Shown: positions 34,366-43,674 of the stretch, one piece after another
How positions within the stretch are numbered: position 1 is the stretch's first letter
Layout of the letters: the number at the start of each line of letters is the position of its first letter
NCBI RefSeq assembly: GCF_023955655.1
Contig: NZ_JAMXHT010000001.1
Coordinates: forward strand, 434,001 to 498,000
Direction: 5' to 3'
Length of the DNA: 64,000 nt
Origin: Ralstonia soli
GTDB taxonomy: Bacteria; Pseudomonadota; Gammaproteobacteria; Burkholderiales; Burkholderiaceae
The notes under the pieces: model-generated
What the model saw: the letters and a program-made list of their open reading frames with translations, nothing else
What the model was told of the DNA's origin: nothing
Database searches by the model: none
Translations under genes and position numbers: made by a program

Positions 34366-35052
34366 TCAGCGGGCAGCCACGGCCGCCAGCGCCTCGTGCG
34401 GTGTGGCGGTGCGCTGCGGCGCCTTGTGCACCATCGTGTAAGCGTAGTCCACGCCCATGCCGTATGCGCCGGAATGTTCCTTGACCAGCTTCATGACAGC
34501 GTCATACGTGTCGCGGTGGGCCCAGTCGCGCTGCCATTCCAGCAGCACCTGCTGCCACGTCACCGGCACCACGCCGGCCTGCACCATGCGCTGCATGGCG
34601 TAGTCGTGCGCGTCCTTGCTCGTGCCGCCCGAGGCGTCGGCCACCATGTAGATCTCGTAATCGGCATCGTGCATGGCAGAAAGTGCAAAGGTGCAGTTGC
34701 ACACCTCCGTCCACAGGCCCGAGACGACCACCTTCTTGCGGTTGTTCTTGGCCAGGGCGTCGCGCACCTTCTGGTCGTCCCACGAGTTCATCGAGGTGCG
34801 TTCGAGCAGCGGCTGATCGGGAAACACGTCGAGCAGTTCCGGGTAGGTGTAGCCCGAAAAACTTTCCGACTCGACGGTGGTGATGGTCGTCGGGATGTTG
34901 AAGATCTTCGCGGCCTTGGCCAGGCCGACGGTGTTGTTCTTCAGGACCTGGCGGTCGATCGACTGCACGCCGAAGGCCATTTGCGGCTGGTGGTCGATGA
35001 AGATGAGTTGGCAGTTTTGCGGGGTGAGGACTTCCAGCTTGGGGTTCGTCAT
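34366..35052 (-). CDS. Isochorismatase family hydrolase (YcaC-like)
   Basis: A 228-residue cysteine hydrolase. Conserved features: the Asp in FIDHQPQMAF, the Lys in RKKVVVSGLWTEVC and the nucleophile Cys in TEVCNCTF. The pattern resembles YcaC-type hydrolases rather than the siderophore isochorismatase EntB. The substrate is unknown. The ATG at 35052 starts the fold; the frame runs further upstream without a start signal. The LysR gene 217 bp upstream on the same strand may control it. Confidence 0.85.
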   Translation of the reverse strand: MTNPKLEVLTPQNCQLIFIDHQPQMAFGVQSIDRQVLKNNTVGLAKAAKIFNIPTTITTVESESFSGYTYPELLDVFPDQPLLERTSMNSWDDQKVRDALAKNNRKKVVVSGLWTEVCNCTFALSAMHDADYEIYMVADASGGTSKDAHDYAMQRMVQAGVVPVTWQQVLLEWQRDWAHRDTYDAVMKLVKEHSGAYGMGVDYAYTMVHKAPQRTATPHEALAAVAAR

Positions 35053-35269
35053 GGCCGTATCCAATGGGGCGTGGAGCAACAAGAGGGGTGCCGCTGTGCC
35101 GGTGCCTGCCCGGAGGCGGGCGGCGAGGGCAGCAAAAACAACGGCCCAACCATCATAGAAACTTGTGCTCCGCGCACAACAGCAGAAACAGCGAGTGCAG
35201 TTTTTGCGATTGGCGAACAATCGCCGCCGGTTGGCGAAATATCGATCTGCTATGCCCGTACCTGCGCCA

Positions 35270-36202
35270 TCAGCGGACCCAGCCCTGCTTGAGCAGCGGC
35301 ACGTCCCACGCCAGTTCGCCCGCGTGGTGGCTGACCAGGCAATCGATGAGCGCACACACCTTCACAGCCTGGCGCTGTGTGGCCGGGTAGACAGCCGAGA
35401 AGTGCAGCGGTGCCAGGTCGTAGTCGGCCAGCACGGGCACCAGGCGTCCGGCGAGCAGATCGTCGCTGACGACGAGTGTCGGCAGGCAGGCAATGCCGGC
35501 GCTGGTGAGCGCGTAGTCGCGCAGCAGGTGCACCGAGTTGGAGCGAACCTGCTCCGGCAAGTCGAGTTCAGCGCTGACCTCGCCGTTGCGTGAGAAGACC
35601 CAGCGCTTGCGGGTGGGGTAGCCGGAGTAGAGCGCCAGCGAATGCTGCAGCAGATCGGCCGGTTGCTGCGGCAGGCCGTATTCCTCGACGTAGGCGGGGG
35701 TAGCGCAGAAGATGCGCCGCAGCAAAAACAGGCGCCGCTCGATCAGCGAATCGTTGATGGGCGGAAAGATCTGGAACGCCACGTCGAACCCCTCGGCAAT
35801 CGGGTCGACCACGCTGTCGTCCACCACCACGTCGAGCTGGATGTCGGGATACTGGGCACCGAACTTGGCCAGCGGCGCGGCAAAGTGGCTGAGCGCGTAG
35901 CCGGGCAGCATGCGGATGCGCAGCTTGCCGGCGGGCGTGGCGCGCAGGCCGCGCATCTGGTCGGTCAGGTCCGTCAGCATGCAGACGGCTTCGGCGCATT
36001 GCTTGTAGTACGTCTCACCCACTTCCGAGAGCCGCACGTGCCGCGTGCTGCGGTGAAAGAGCGGCGCTTCGATAAAGCGCTCCAGTTGCTGCACGCGGTT
36101 CGTGACCACCGAGTTGGTCACCCCCAGTTGGCGCGCGGCCTCGGCAAAACTGCGCGTTTCGGCCACGCGCACAAAGGCTTCGATGCTGAGAAAGCGGTCC
36201 AT
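35270..36202 (-). CDS. LysR family transcriptional regulator
   Basis: A 310-residue regulator. The N-terminal winged helix-turn-helix (residues 1-60; FAEAARQLGVTNSVVTNRVQ) is followed by a LysR substrate-binding domain (residues 90-295). The CrgA-like branch is likely from GKLRIRMLPGYALSHFAAPLA. The ATG at 36202 starts the canonical MDRFLSIEAFVRVAE. It is probably the regulator of the isochorismatase/alpha-beta hydrolase genes downstream, but the inducer is unknown. Confidence 0.87.
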   Translation of the reverse strand: MDRFLSIEAFVRVAETRSFAEAARQLGVTNSVVTNRVQQLERFIEAPLFHRSTRHVRLSEVGETYYKQCAEAVCMLTDLTDQMRGLRATPAGKLRIRMLPGYALSHFAAPLAKFGAQYPDIQLDVVVDDSVVDPIAEGFDVAFQIFPPINDSLIERRLFLLRRIFCATPAYVEEYGLPQQPADLLQHSLALYSGYPTRKRWVFSRNGEVSAELDLPEQVRSNSVHLLRDYALTSAGIACLPTLVVSDDLLAGRLVPVLADYDLAPLHFSAVYPATQRQAVKVCALIDCLVSHHAGELAWDVPLLKQGWVR

Positions 36203-36300
36203 GTATTGCCGGCTGCCGTTGTGGAGGAGGCGCTGGCCCACGCGGCGGGTGCCGGTGGGCAAGCGACGCCATTATGAACGCAGGCCACGCCGGCCGGGCA

Positions 36301-37659
36301 TCAGGCCGAGGCGCGCGACGTGCTGGCAGTGGCCGGGCCTGCAGGCCTGGCAACCTGCATCTGAACGCTTGCCACCCGGTGCAACTCGGTTTCGTAATGA
36401 CGCACCGCCAGCAGAAAGCAGCCGGCGGCTGCCAGGCCGAATGCCGGCATGACGGTCAACGCTACGTGCAGGCCCCAGGCATCCGAGATGGCGCCGCCCA
36501 CGAACGGGCCGACCGCCAGGCCGAAGAGGTTCTGAAACACGGCAAGTACGGCAGCCCCCGTGGCCCGTACACCGGGGTGGATGACATCGAGCACGATGCT
36601 CGCCGCGGGCCCGGCCGAGCAGGTCATCAGAAAGCCGCCCAGCGCGATCAGCGGGAGTTGCAGGCGAGCGTCCGTCACGCCCGCGAACGCCACCAGAAAC
36701 ACCGCCAGCGTGACGGTGCACAGCGTGGCGATCACGAACAGCTTGTTGCGGGGGCGGCGCGCGGCCAGCCGGTCGACGATGAAGCCCCATACGAAGTTAC
36801 CCAGCGCGCTGCACAGCACGATCAGCGCGGCCTGCTTGGCGGCCGCGTGCGGATCCAGGCCGTGGAACCGGTTGAAGAAGCTGGGCAGCCAGGCCCAGAC
36901 CGTGGACACCACGATCAGTTGAAGCGCGGCGCCCAGGCACGTCCACCAGACCGTGCGCGATTGCGTCAGGATGGCCGCGACATGCCCGAAGAACTGTCGT
37001 GCAGACGGCTGTTTGCCTGCCGGGTCAGATGACGATGTCAGTGCGACGGTCTTGTAGTCGGGCACCCACAGATACAGCAGCGCCAGCACGAGCCCAGGCA
37101 CGCCGACGGCACCAAACGCCGCCCGCCACCCCCAGCGCGCCGCGATGACGCCGCCCAGCATGACGCCGAGCACGGATCCAAGTGCGGCCGCCGCAAAGAA
37201 AGCGCCGAGCAGCATGGAACGCAGCCGCTTTGGAAACAGGCTCGCGATCAGCGCCGCACCGACCGAGCCGTATCCGGTTTCGCCCACGCCGATCATGGCG
37301 CGCGCGGCAAACATCTGCCCGTAGTTGCGCGTGAACATGCAGGCGATGGTCGACAGGCTCCAGATACCCGCCATCACGCAGATGCTCTTGACCCGGCTGA
37401 CGCGGTCGGCCAGCAGTGCCACGGGCAGGCTGCCCACCGCCACCACCACCGAGATGATCGACACCAGCGCGCCGAGTTGCTTGTCCGACAGGCTCCACGC
37501 GAGCTTCAAGTGCGGAAACAGCGAGACGATCACCTGGCGGTCGATGTAGTCGAACAGCATCAGCGCAAACGTCATCGCAAAGGCGAACCAGGCGCGTGGC
37601 CGGCTGACCAGGTAATCGTCGCGGTCGCCGCTGTCGGCGGTGGGGGCATGCAGGTTCAC
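36301..37659 (-). CDS. MFS transporter (ACS / anion-cation symporter type)
   Basis: A 452-residue inner-membrane protein with 12 spans. The MFS motif A variant LADRVSRVKSI lies between spans 2 and 3, and RNYGQMFAARAMIGVGETGYGS is typical of spinster/ACS-like proteins. Such carriers take up organic acids or phthalate-like anions. A GTG start (CAC at 37657-37659) with GGAGACACTC upstream is used. It lies 84 bp downstream of the acyl-CoA ligase gene on the same strand and is probably the uptake system of the catabolic cluster. Confidence 0.83.
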   Translation of the reverse strand: MNLHAPTADSGDRDDYLVSRPRAWFAFAMTFALMLFDYIDRQVIVSLFPHLKLAWSLSDKQLGALVSIISVVVAVGSLPVALLADRVSRVKSICVMAGIWSLSTIACMFTRNYGQMFAARAMIGVGETGYGSVGAALIASLFPKRLRSMLLGAFFAAAALGSVLGVMLGGVIAARWGWRAAFGAVGVPGLVLALLYLWVPDYKTVALTSSSDPAGKQPSARQFFGHVAAILTQSRTVWWTCLGAALQLIVVSTVWAWLPSFFNRFHGLDPHAAAKQAALIVLCSALGNFVWGFIVDRLAARRPRNKLFVIATLCTVTLAVFLVAFAGVTDARLQLPLIALGGFLMTCSAGPAASIVLDVIHPGVRATGAAVLAVFQNLFGLAVGPFVGGAISDAWGLHVALTVMPAFGLAAAGCFLLAVRHYETELHRVASVQMQVARPAGPATASTSRASA

Positions 37660-37742
37660 GAGTGTCTCCGTCTTGTGTTCGGGGCGGCCGTCTACGTGGA
37701 CTGCCGCCTCACGCGCTCACCGCACAGGGCGGCGGCATTTTT

Positions 37743-39440
37743 CTATGGCGCATTCGGGGGCGGCATTGCGATGGCGGCAGCCGGTGCGTTTTCGCGGTCC
37801 TGCAGCTCGCGCCACAGCACCTTGCCGGCACTCGACTTGGGCAACGCATCGGCAAATGCCACCACGCGCGGGCATTTGTACGCCGCCATGTTCTGCCTGG
37901 CCCACTGGATGATGTCCTCCGCGCTGGTCTTGCCCTGCGCATCGGCCTTGAGTACGACGACCGCCTTCACGCTTTCGCCGCGATACGGGTCACGCGTGCC
38001 GATCACGCAGGCTTCATGCACGTCGGGGTGCTGGTAGAGCAGGTTCTCCACCTCGGCGGGCCAGACCTTGAAGCCCGACGCATTGATCATGCGTTTGAGC
38101 CGGTCCGTCATGAAGTAATAGCCGGTTTCGTCCATGCGGCCCAGATCGCCTGTGCGGAAAAAGCGCAGGCCATCGAGTTCGACGAAGGCCGCGCGTGTGG
38201 CCTCCGGCTGCCGCCAGTAGCCCTGGAAGACCTGCGGGCCAGCGACGATGATCTCGCCGACCGTGTTGGCCGGCAGCGCTGCGAGCGTTTCGGGGTCGAC
38301 GATGCGGGCCGCGGTGTTGAACGTCGGGAGGCCCAGGCACTGCTGCCTGGGGGCCCCGGCGGGGTTGTTGTGCGTGGCCGCCATCGTTTCAGACAAGCCA
38401 TAGCCCTCGAGGTAGTTCAGCCCGAGTCGTGCCTTTAGGCGTTGCGCCACCGCTTCGGGCATGGCCGCGCCGCCGCCGCCGATGTGGCGCAGGCTGGACA
38501 GGTCCAGCGTGTCGACATCCGGACTGGCCAGGAAGTCGATCACCATGGTCGGATTACCCATCCAGTGCGTGATGCCAAAGCGCGCGATCAGCTGCGCGGC
38601 ACGCTGGCGATCCCAGCGCGGCAGCATCACGATGGTGGCGCCACTGTAGATGGGCGCGTGCATGCCGTGCTGCATGCCGCTTACGTGAAACAGCGGCAAC
38701 ACCGACAGCACGACCGACTCGGCGCGGCAGTCCGACCAGATGCTGCTGCCCACCGTGTTGTGCATGACCGAGCGATGCGTGTGGATGCAGCCCTTTGGAA
38801 ATCCCGTTGTGCCGGATGTGTATGGCAACACCGCCATGTCGTCGGGGCCGGCAGTATGCGGCGCCGGTTCATAGCGCGCGGCCAGGGCATCCGCCCAGTG
38901 TGTGACGGTGAGGCCCGCACCTTGCGGTAAGGGATGCGTGACGGTGAGCCAGGCAGGCGGTGCATCTGTGCCGCCGGTCGGCAGCGCGTCGTTGTACTGC
39001 GTGACCAGCACATGCGTCAGACCGTCGCCTGACGGGAGGTCCGGACAGACGCACGCGCCAGCAATGTCCGCGCTGCAGATCGCCACGCGCGCACCGCTAT
39101 CGACGACATAGTGGCGAAACTCTTCCGCCTTGTTCATCGGGTTGACCGGCACCACCACGGCATCTGCCCGCAGGATCGCGTAGCAGGCGGCGATGAACTG
39201 CGGGCAGTTCTGCATGTAGAGCAGGACACGGTCGCCTTTCTTCACGCCCGCCGCCTGCTGCAGCCAGCCGGCCAGCGCCGTGGCCTGCGCGTGCAGGGCC
39301 TGGAACGTCAGCGCATGGCCGAAGAACGCGATCGCCGTCTTCTGCGCAAAGCGCTGCGCCGAGACTTCCAGGTTGAACCAGAGCGATGTGTCGCGCGGCG
39401 CCAGCGTGTTGGGTGGGCCACCGGTATGGGCGTGCTGCAT
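37743..39440 (-). CDS. AMP-forming acyl-CoA ligase (long-chain fatty-acid/aryl-CoA ligase type)
   Basis: A 565-residue adenylate-forming enzyme that would activate a carboxylic acid to its CoA thioester. The phosphate-binding loop YTSGTTGFPKG, the A5 motif GYGLSETMA, the A7 motif FRTGDLG and the A10 lysine in PKSSAGKVLWRE are all present. The acid cannot be named. The ATG follows CGGAGACACG. It sits between the BKACE gene (26 bp) and the MFS gene, so the product of the oxygenase/BKACE steps, or the entry substrate, may be its target. Confidence 0.88.
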   Translation of the reverse strand: MQHAHTGGPPNTLAPRDTSLWFNLEVSAQRFAQKTAIAFFGHALTFQALHAQATALAGWLQQAAGVKKGDRVLLYMQNCPQFIAACYAILRADAVVVPVNPMNKAEEFRHYVVDSGARVAICSADIAGACVCPDLPSGDGLTHVLVTQYNDALPTGGTDAPPAWLTVTHPLPQGAGLTVTHWADALAARYEPAPHTAGPDDMAVLPYTSGTTGFPKGCIHTHRSVMHNTVGSSIWSDCRAESVVLSVLPLFHVSGMQHGMHAPIYSGATIVMLPRWDRQRAAQLIARFGITHWMGNPTMVIDFLASPDVDTLDLSSLRHIGGGGAAMPEAVAQRLKARLGLNYLEGYGLSETMAATHNNPAGAPRQQCLGLPTFNTAARIVDPETLAALPANTVGEIIVAGPQVFQGYWRQPEATRAAFVELDGLRFFRTGDLGRMDETGYYFMTDRLKRMINASGFKVWPAEVENLLYQHPDVHEACVIGTRDPYRGESVKAVVVLKADAQGKTSAEDIIQWARQNMAAYKCPRVVAFADALPKSSAGKVLWRELQDRENAPAAAIAMPPPNAP

Positions 39441-39466
39441 CGTGTCTCCGATGTTCGGCGCGGCGC

Positions 39467-40525
39467 TCAGGCGGTCTTGCGCAGGAAGCCCTGGGTGCCG
39501 CCGTTGCGGTTGGGCGCGAAGCCGTTGGCGGCCAGGGATTCCTCGACCGTGTCATAGAACACGCCGATCTTGGAGATCTCGCGTGCCTGCTGTGCGGAGG
39601 CAATCTCGCGGCCGAACTCGCGCGAAATGCGCACCAGCTGTTCGATCTGCTTGACGGTGCTCTGCTTGGCCGTGCGCGACTGGTTCCACAGGCAGTCTTC
39701 GGTGCCGCAGCGCACGTGCAGGCCCATGGCAATACCCATCATGTTGACGGGCAGCACGTTGCGCACGTTGCTCTCCACGGTCACCACCGCGCCATCGGGT
39801 ACGCCGCGCATGAAGTTGGCGAGGCTGTACACGTTCGGCGTATCCATGCCGCCACCGATGGCCACCCAGTTCATGACCAGCGGGCCTTTATAGAAGCCCC
39901 GGCGCATCAGGCGCTCCACCGATTCGAAGCTGTTGGTGTTGTAGCACTGGAAGGCGCTTTGGATGCCCTTGGCGGTCAGGCGGCGCACGTGCTCTTCCAC
40001 CCAGCCCGGTTGGGCCGGCACCGTCATTTCCTTGTAGGCATGGAAGAGGGCCGGGTCTTCGCGCGAGGTGCCCTTGAAGTCCGCATCTTCCGCATGATCG
40101 GTCACGTTCATCTGCGAGGTATTGACCGTCACCGTGACCTGGTCCGGCGTGGGCTCGAGCTCGGCCAGCATGTGGCGCGTATCGTCGGACAGCCACTTGG
40201 CGGCCTGGCCTTCGTTTTCCGGCGCAAAGGAGATCGAACCGCCCACCTGGATGATCATTTCCGGCACCGCCTTGCGCACGCCTGCGATCAGCTCGTTGAA
40301 CATGGACAGGCGCTTGCTGCCCTTGCCGTCCAGCTCGCGCACATGCAGGTGCAGCACGGTGGCGCCGGCGTTGTAGCAATCCACCGCCTTCTGGATCTGC
40401 TCGGCCATCGTGACGGGGATGTCCTCCGGAAAATCGGAGGGCAACCAGCCCGGCGCGTAGGGCGCGGCCGTGATGATCAGGGGCTGCTGGTTTTCAGGAA
40501 AGAGGTGGCCGTCGAGAAAGTTCAT
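39467..40525 (-). CDS. BKACE family enzyme (3-keto-5-aminohexanoate cleavage type, DUF849)
   Basis: A 352-residue zinc-dependent beta-keto acid cleavage enzyme. The metal-binding HxH is His59-His61 in VLHLHVREL, and the family's QVGGSISF, VNTSQMN and conserved Glu-containing regions are visible. BKACEs condense a beta-keto acid with acetyl-CoA to give acetoacetate and a new CoA ester; substrates range from aminohexanoate to dehydrocarnitine. This member is about 50 residues longer than Kce, so its substrate is open. The ATG follows GGAGACCCACC. It lies between the dioxygenase (47 bp) and the ligase (26 bp) in one operon. Confidence 0.85.
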   Translation of the reverse strand: MNFLDGHLFPENQQPLIITAAPYAPGWLPSDFPEDIPVTMAEQIQKAVDCYNAGATVLHLHVRELDGKGSKRLSMFNELIAGVRKAVPEMIIQVGGSISFAPENEGQAAKWLSDDTRHMLAELEPTPDQVTVTVNTSQMNVTDHAEDADFKGTSREDPALFHAYKEMTVPAQPGWVEEHVRRLTAKGIQSAFQCYNTNSFESVERLMRRGFYKGPLVMNWVAIGGGMDTPNVYSLANFMRGVPDGAVVTVESNVRNVLPVNMMGIAMGLHVRCGTEDCLWNQSRTAKQSTVKQIEQLVRISREFGREIASAQQAREISKIGVFYDTVEESLAANGFAPNRNGGTQGFLRKTA

Positions 40526-40572
40526 GGTGGGTCTCCGGTGCGGGGGCTGCGGCGCGTGCGTTCGTGTGTCGT

Positions 40573-41415
40573 TCAGAAGGGCTTGTCGCCGCGGATACCG
40601 GCGCGTTCCATCTTGCGCGGCGCGGGCCAGTAGTCCTGCACGGCGTAATGCTGCGTGCAGCGGTTGTCCCAGATGGCCACGCTGTTGGGCGTCCAGCTGA
40701 AGCGCACCTGGTATTCGGGAATCGTCGACTGGCTGATCAGGTAGTTCATCAGCAGGTTCGCGCCCGGGGCCTTGTCGAGGCCGCAGCGCACGTTTTCCGG
40801 CGTGTGGTAGTTCACGAAGTGGGTGGAGAAGCCGCACACGTACAGTGATTTCTCGCCGGTCTCGGGGTGGGTCCGGACCACGGGGTGCTCCACCGTCGGG
40901 TACTGCGCGGCCAGCTTGGCACGTTCTTCCGGCGGCATCACCGCGCCGAACGAATGCTCAATGCTGTGCTTGGCACGCAGGCCCTGGATACGCGCCTTGA
41001 TGTCGTCCGGCAGCCGCGCGTACGCCTCTTCCATGTTGACCCAGATGGTGTCGCCGCCCACCTCGGGGCACTCGATGCAGCGCAGCACTGCGCCCATCGA
41101 CGGGTTCTCCCGCCACGAGCCATCCGTGTGGAAGCTGTTCTCGTAGTGCTCCTTCTTGTCGCTGCGGTAGATCTGCACGAGGCCGGGGTGGTCCGGGTCG
41201 CTGCCGGCGACGGGGTGGTCTTCCAGTTCGCCGAAGCGCCGTGCAAAGGCGACATGTTCGGCGCGCGTGATGTCCTGATCGCGCAGGAACAGCACCTTGT
41301 GCTTGAGCAGGAGCGCCTTGAGCTCTGCGAACAGGGTGTCGTCGCGTGACGCCTCCCCCAGATGGACGCCCGAAATCTCGGCGCCGATAGAACAGGTGAG
41401 TTGCTTGACGCGCAT
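40573..41415 (-). CDS. TauD/TfdA family 2-oxoglutarate-dependent dioxygenase
   Basis: A 280-residue Fe(II)/2-oxoglutarate dioxygenase. The iron ligands are His96 and Asp98 (HTDGSW) and a distal His in NRCTQHYAV; an Arg for 2-oxoglutarate follows near residue 268. The group includes taurine, 2,4-D and butyrobetaine hydroxylases. The substrate here is unknown. The ATG at 41415 begins MRVKQLTCSIGAEISG, and AAGAGGAACGC lies upstream. It is the first gene of the minus-strand operon and is divergent from the AraC-type gene across 273 bp, which should hold both promoters. Confidence 0.85.
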   Translation of the reverse strand: MRVKQLTCSIGAEISGVHLGEASRDDTLFAELKALLLKHKVLFLRDQDITRAEHVAFARRFGELEDHPVAGSDPDHPGLVQIYRSDKKEHYENSFHTDGSWRENPSMGAVLRCIECPEVGGDTIWVNMEEAYARLPDDIKARIQGLRAKHSIEHSFGAVMPPEERAKLAAQYPTVEHPVVRTHPETGEKSLYVCGFSTHFVNYHTPENVRCGLDKAPGANLLMNYLISQSTIPEYQVRFSWTPNSVAIWDNRCTQHYAVQDYWPAPRKMERAGIRGDKPF

Positions 41416-41688
41416 GATGCGTTCCTCTTGTTCGCCGGCCGCGCACGCTGCTGCGGCGGGCGATGTCTCCATGAATCGTTTCGTCGCCAGACCTCTGACG
41501 GGTTGGCTTGTGAGGGATTGTGGGCAGCGGTATCCGCGCGCGCTTGACTCTGCGCGCCAGAATCCAGCAGTTCGCGACAATTGACGCGCCCGGATGGGCG
41601 CTCCCAGAATGGCGATAGTGGATGTGGCGACACGCTGGCATCAGCCGGCAATCGCGGTATCCAGGACATGCATACACAAGGTGCAGAG

Positions 41689-42702
41689 ATGGCCACTTTG
41701 GTTCGCAGCGCGGCCCTGACCAAATACGCCGAGATTGCTTCGACACTGGGCGTCGACCCCGAGCAGATGGCACGCCATGTCGGCGCCGATCGCTCCTGCC
41801 TGTACATGCCCGACCTGCGCGTGCCCGAGCCGTGGATTGCCGACATGTTCGAGGCCACCGCCCGCGCCACGCAGTGCCAGGAGGTGGGACTGCTGGTGGC
41901 GGAGCTCTGGCGGCTGTCGGACTTCGGCCCGATCAGCCTGTTGCTGCAGCATCAACCCACGCTGCGCCACGCGTTGGCCGAGATTGAGCGCTACCGCCAC
42001 CTGCTGAGCGACACGGTGACGATGCACGTGGAAGAGTCGGGCGGGGTGGCTGTCGTGCGCATCCTGCTCATGACGGGCCGGCCCAACCCGGGGCGGCAGG
42101 CGATCGAGCTGTCGGTGGGCGTGGCGCTGGCGCTCATGCGCTCCCTGCTGGGCAGCGCATGGAAGCCGCGCGGCGTGCATTTCTCCCATGCCGCGCCAAA
42201 CAGTCACATGGTCCACAGCCGGGTGTTCGGGCCCAAGATCGAGTTCGACAGCGAATTTGACGGCATCGTGTTGGACCAGCGCGACCTCGATCGCCCCAAT
42301 CCATTGGCCGACGTGGCACTCGCGCGCTACGCGAAGGAGCTGCTCGCGCTGCAGCCCCGCGCGGGCCAGGAATCCATCGCGGCCAATGCCCGGCGCGCGA
42401 TTCACGTGCTGATGCCGCAAGGGCACAGCACCATCGAGCTGGTCGCGCCCAAGCTGGGTTTGAGTTCGCGCACGCTGCAGCGGCGTCTGGAGCAGGAGGG
42501 CGAAGACTTCTCGTCGCTGGTCAACGAGGTGCGCATGGAACTGGCGCTGCGCTACCTGGGCGATTCGCGCTACCCGGTGTCGCAGGTGGCCATGTTGCTG
42601 GGGTTCTCCCAGATCAGCTCGTTTTCGCGTTGGTTCACCGCCCAGTTCGGGCAGCCGCCCTCACGCTGGCGGCACGATGCCCAGGGACGCACGCAGGGCT
42701 GA
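41689..42702 (+). CDS. AraC family transcriptional regulator (OruR/ArgR-like)
   Basis: A 337-residue regulator with an arabinose-binding-like sensor (PF12625 type; residues 15-205) and a C-terminal AraC helix-turn-helix pair (STIELVAPKLGLSSRTLQ and VSQVAMLLGFSQISSFSRW). The sensor begins SAALTKYAEIASTLGVDPEQ. The ATG at 41689 has AAGGTGCAGAG upstream; ATG 41668 is an alternative. Its position, divergent from the dioxygenase-BKACE-ligase-MFS operon, makes it the most likely activator of that operon. Confidence 0.85.
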   Translation: MATLVRSAALTKYAEIASTLGVDPEQMARHVGADRSCLYMPDLRVPEPWIADMFEATARATQCQEVGLLVAELWRLSDFGPISLLLQHQPTLRHALAEIERYRHLLSDTVTMHVEESGGVAVVRILLMTGRPNPGRQAIELSVGVALALMRSLLGSAWKPRGVHFSHAAPNSHMVHSRVFGPKIEFDSEFDGIVLDQRDLDRPNPLADVALARYAKELLALQPRAGQESIAANARRAIHVLMPQGHSTIELVAPKLGLSSRTLQRRLEQEGEDFSSLVNEVRMELALRYLGDSRYPVSQVAMLLGFSQISSFSRWFTAQFGQPPSRWRHDAQGRTQG

Positions 42703-42754
42703 GCATTCGGGCTGACGAGGCGCGCCGCCGAGGCCCGCGGCGAGCGGCAGCGCC

Positions 42755-43528
42755 CTACAGACCGTATCCGCCGGACACGTTCAGCTGCTGCCCGGTGATG
42801 TAGGCCGCATTCTCCGATGCCAGAAACACGGCGGCACGGCCAATGTCGTGCGCCTTGCCCCAGCGCTTGAGGGCCAGCATCTGCATCGTTTCGTCGATCC
42901 ACTTCTGGTCGAACTGGCCCTGCTCCAGCAGGATCGGGAACATGCCAGCCTCGATCACGCCGACCAGGATCGAATTGGCGCGGATGTTGTAGCGGCCCTC
43001 CTCGCGGGCCAGGCCCCGGATCAACGATTCATTGGCCGCCTTCGGGGCGACCGACAGGCCGTCGCGGTCTGGCCAGCGCAAGTGCCCGGCCGAGCCCAGC
43101 GTCACGAATGAGCCGCCGCCCGCAGCACGCAGGTGCGGCAGCGCGGCCTGGGTGGCGTTGAAGAAGCCCATGACCTCGACATCGATGGCGCGGCGCCAGT
43201 CTTCCTGGCGCATTTCGCTGATGTGGCGCTGGTTGACGAACGGGCCGGCCGCCCAGACGACGGTGTGCACGCGGCCGTGCGTTTCGATGGCGGCGTCCAG
43301 CGCGGCCTTGACCTGCGCCACATCGGTCACGTCGACCTGATGCGTGCTCGCGCTGACGCCGGCTTCGCGGATCTGTCCGGCCACGCGCTGCGCAACGTCG
43401 GCCTTGGTCCGGTAGCCCACCGCGACCGGCACCCCGGCCCGGGCGAATTCAAGCGCCACGCCTTGGCCAAGGCCACCACTGCCGCCAAAAACGAATGCGG
43501 CGCCCTTTGGGAATCCGGTCGTGCTCAT
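42755..43528 (-). CDS. SDR family protein lacking the catalytic tyrosine
   Basis: A 257-residue Rossmann-fold protein. The cofactor motif is GGSGGLGQG (residues 15-23), with AAG in the place of NNAG and Ser in TLGSAGHLR at the normal catalytic Ser position. Thirteen residues later the usual YxxxK reads SVAPK: Lys is kept but Tyr is Ser. Either it is not an active dehydrogenase or it uses another acid. The C-terminus AAYITGQQLNVSGGYGL is typical of classical SDRs. The ATG follows GGAGACACCAGG. It lies convergent to the AraC-type gene at the edge of the catabolic cluster. Confidence 0.82.
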   Translation of the reverse strand: MSTTGFPKGAAFVFGGSGGLGQGVALEFARAGVPVAVGYRTKADVAQRVAGQIREAGVSASTHQVDVTDVAQVKAALDAAIETHGRVHTVVWAAGPFVNQRHISEMRQEDWRRAIDVEVMGFFNATQAALPHLRAAGGGSFVTLGSAGHLRWPDRDGLSVAPKAANESLIRGLAREEGRYNIRANSILVGVIEAGMFPILLEQGQFDQKWIDETMQMLALKRWGKAHDIGRAAVFLASENAAYITGQQLNVSGGYGL

Positions 43529-43674
43529 CCTGGTGTCTCCTGTTCTCGGCAAACCGACGTTGTCGGTGCGGTCAAGGTATCAACCAGGGATGCCATGCGG
43601 AACAATTGGCGTTATATGGGATGAAAAGTATCTTCAAGCGATACGTTCTGGTGGCGTATTGCGGTACGGCGCAG

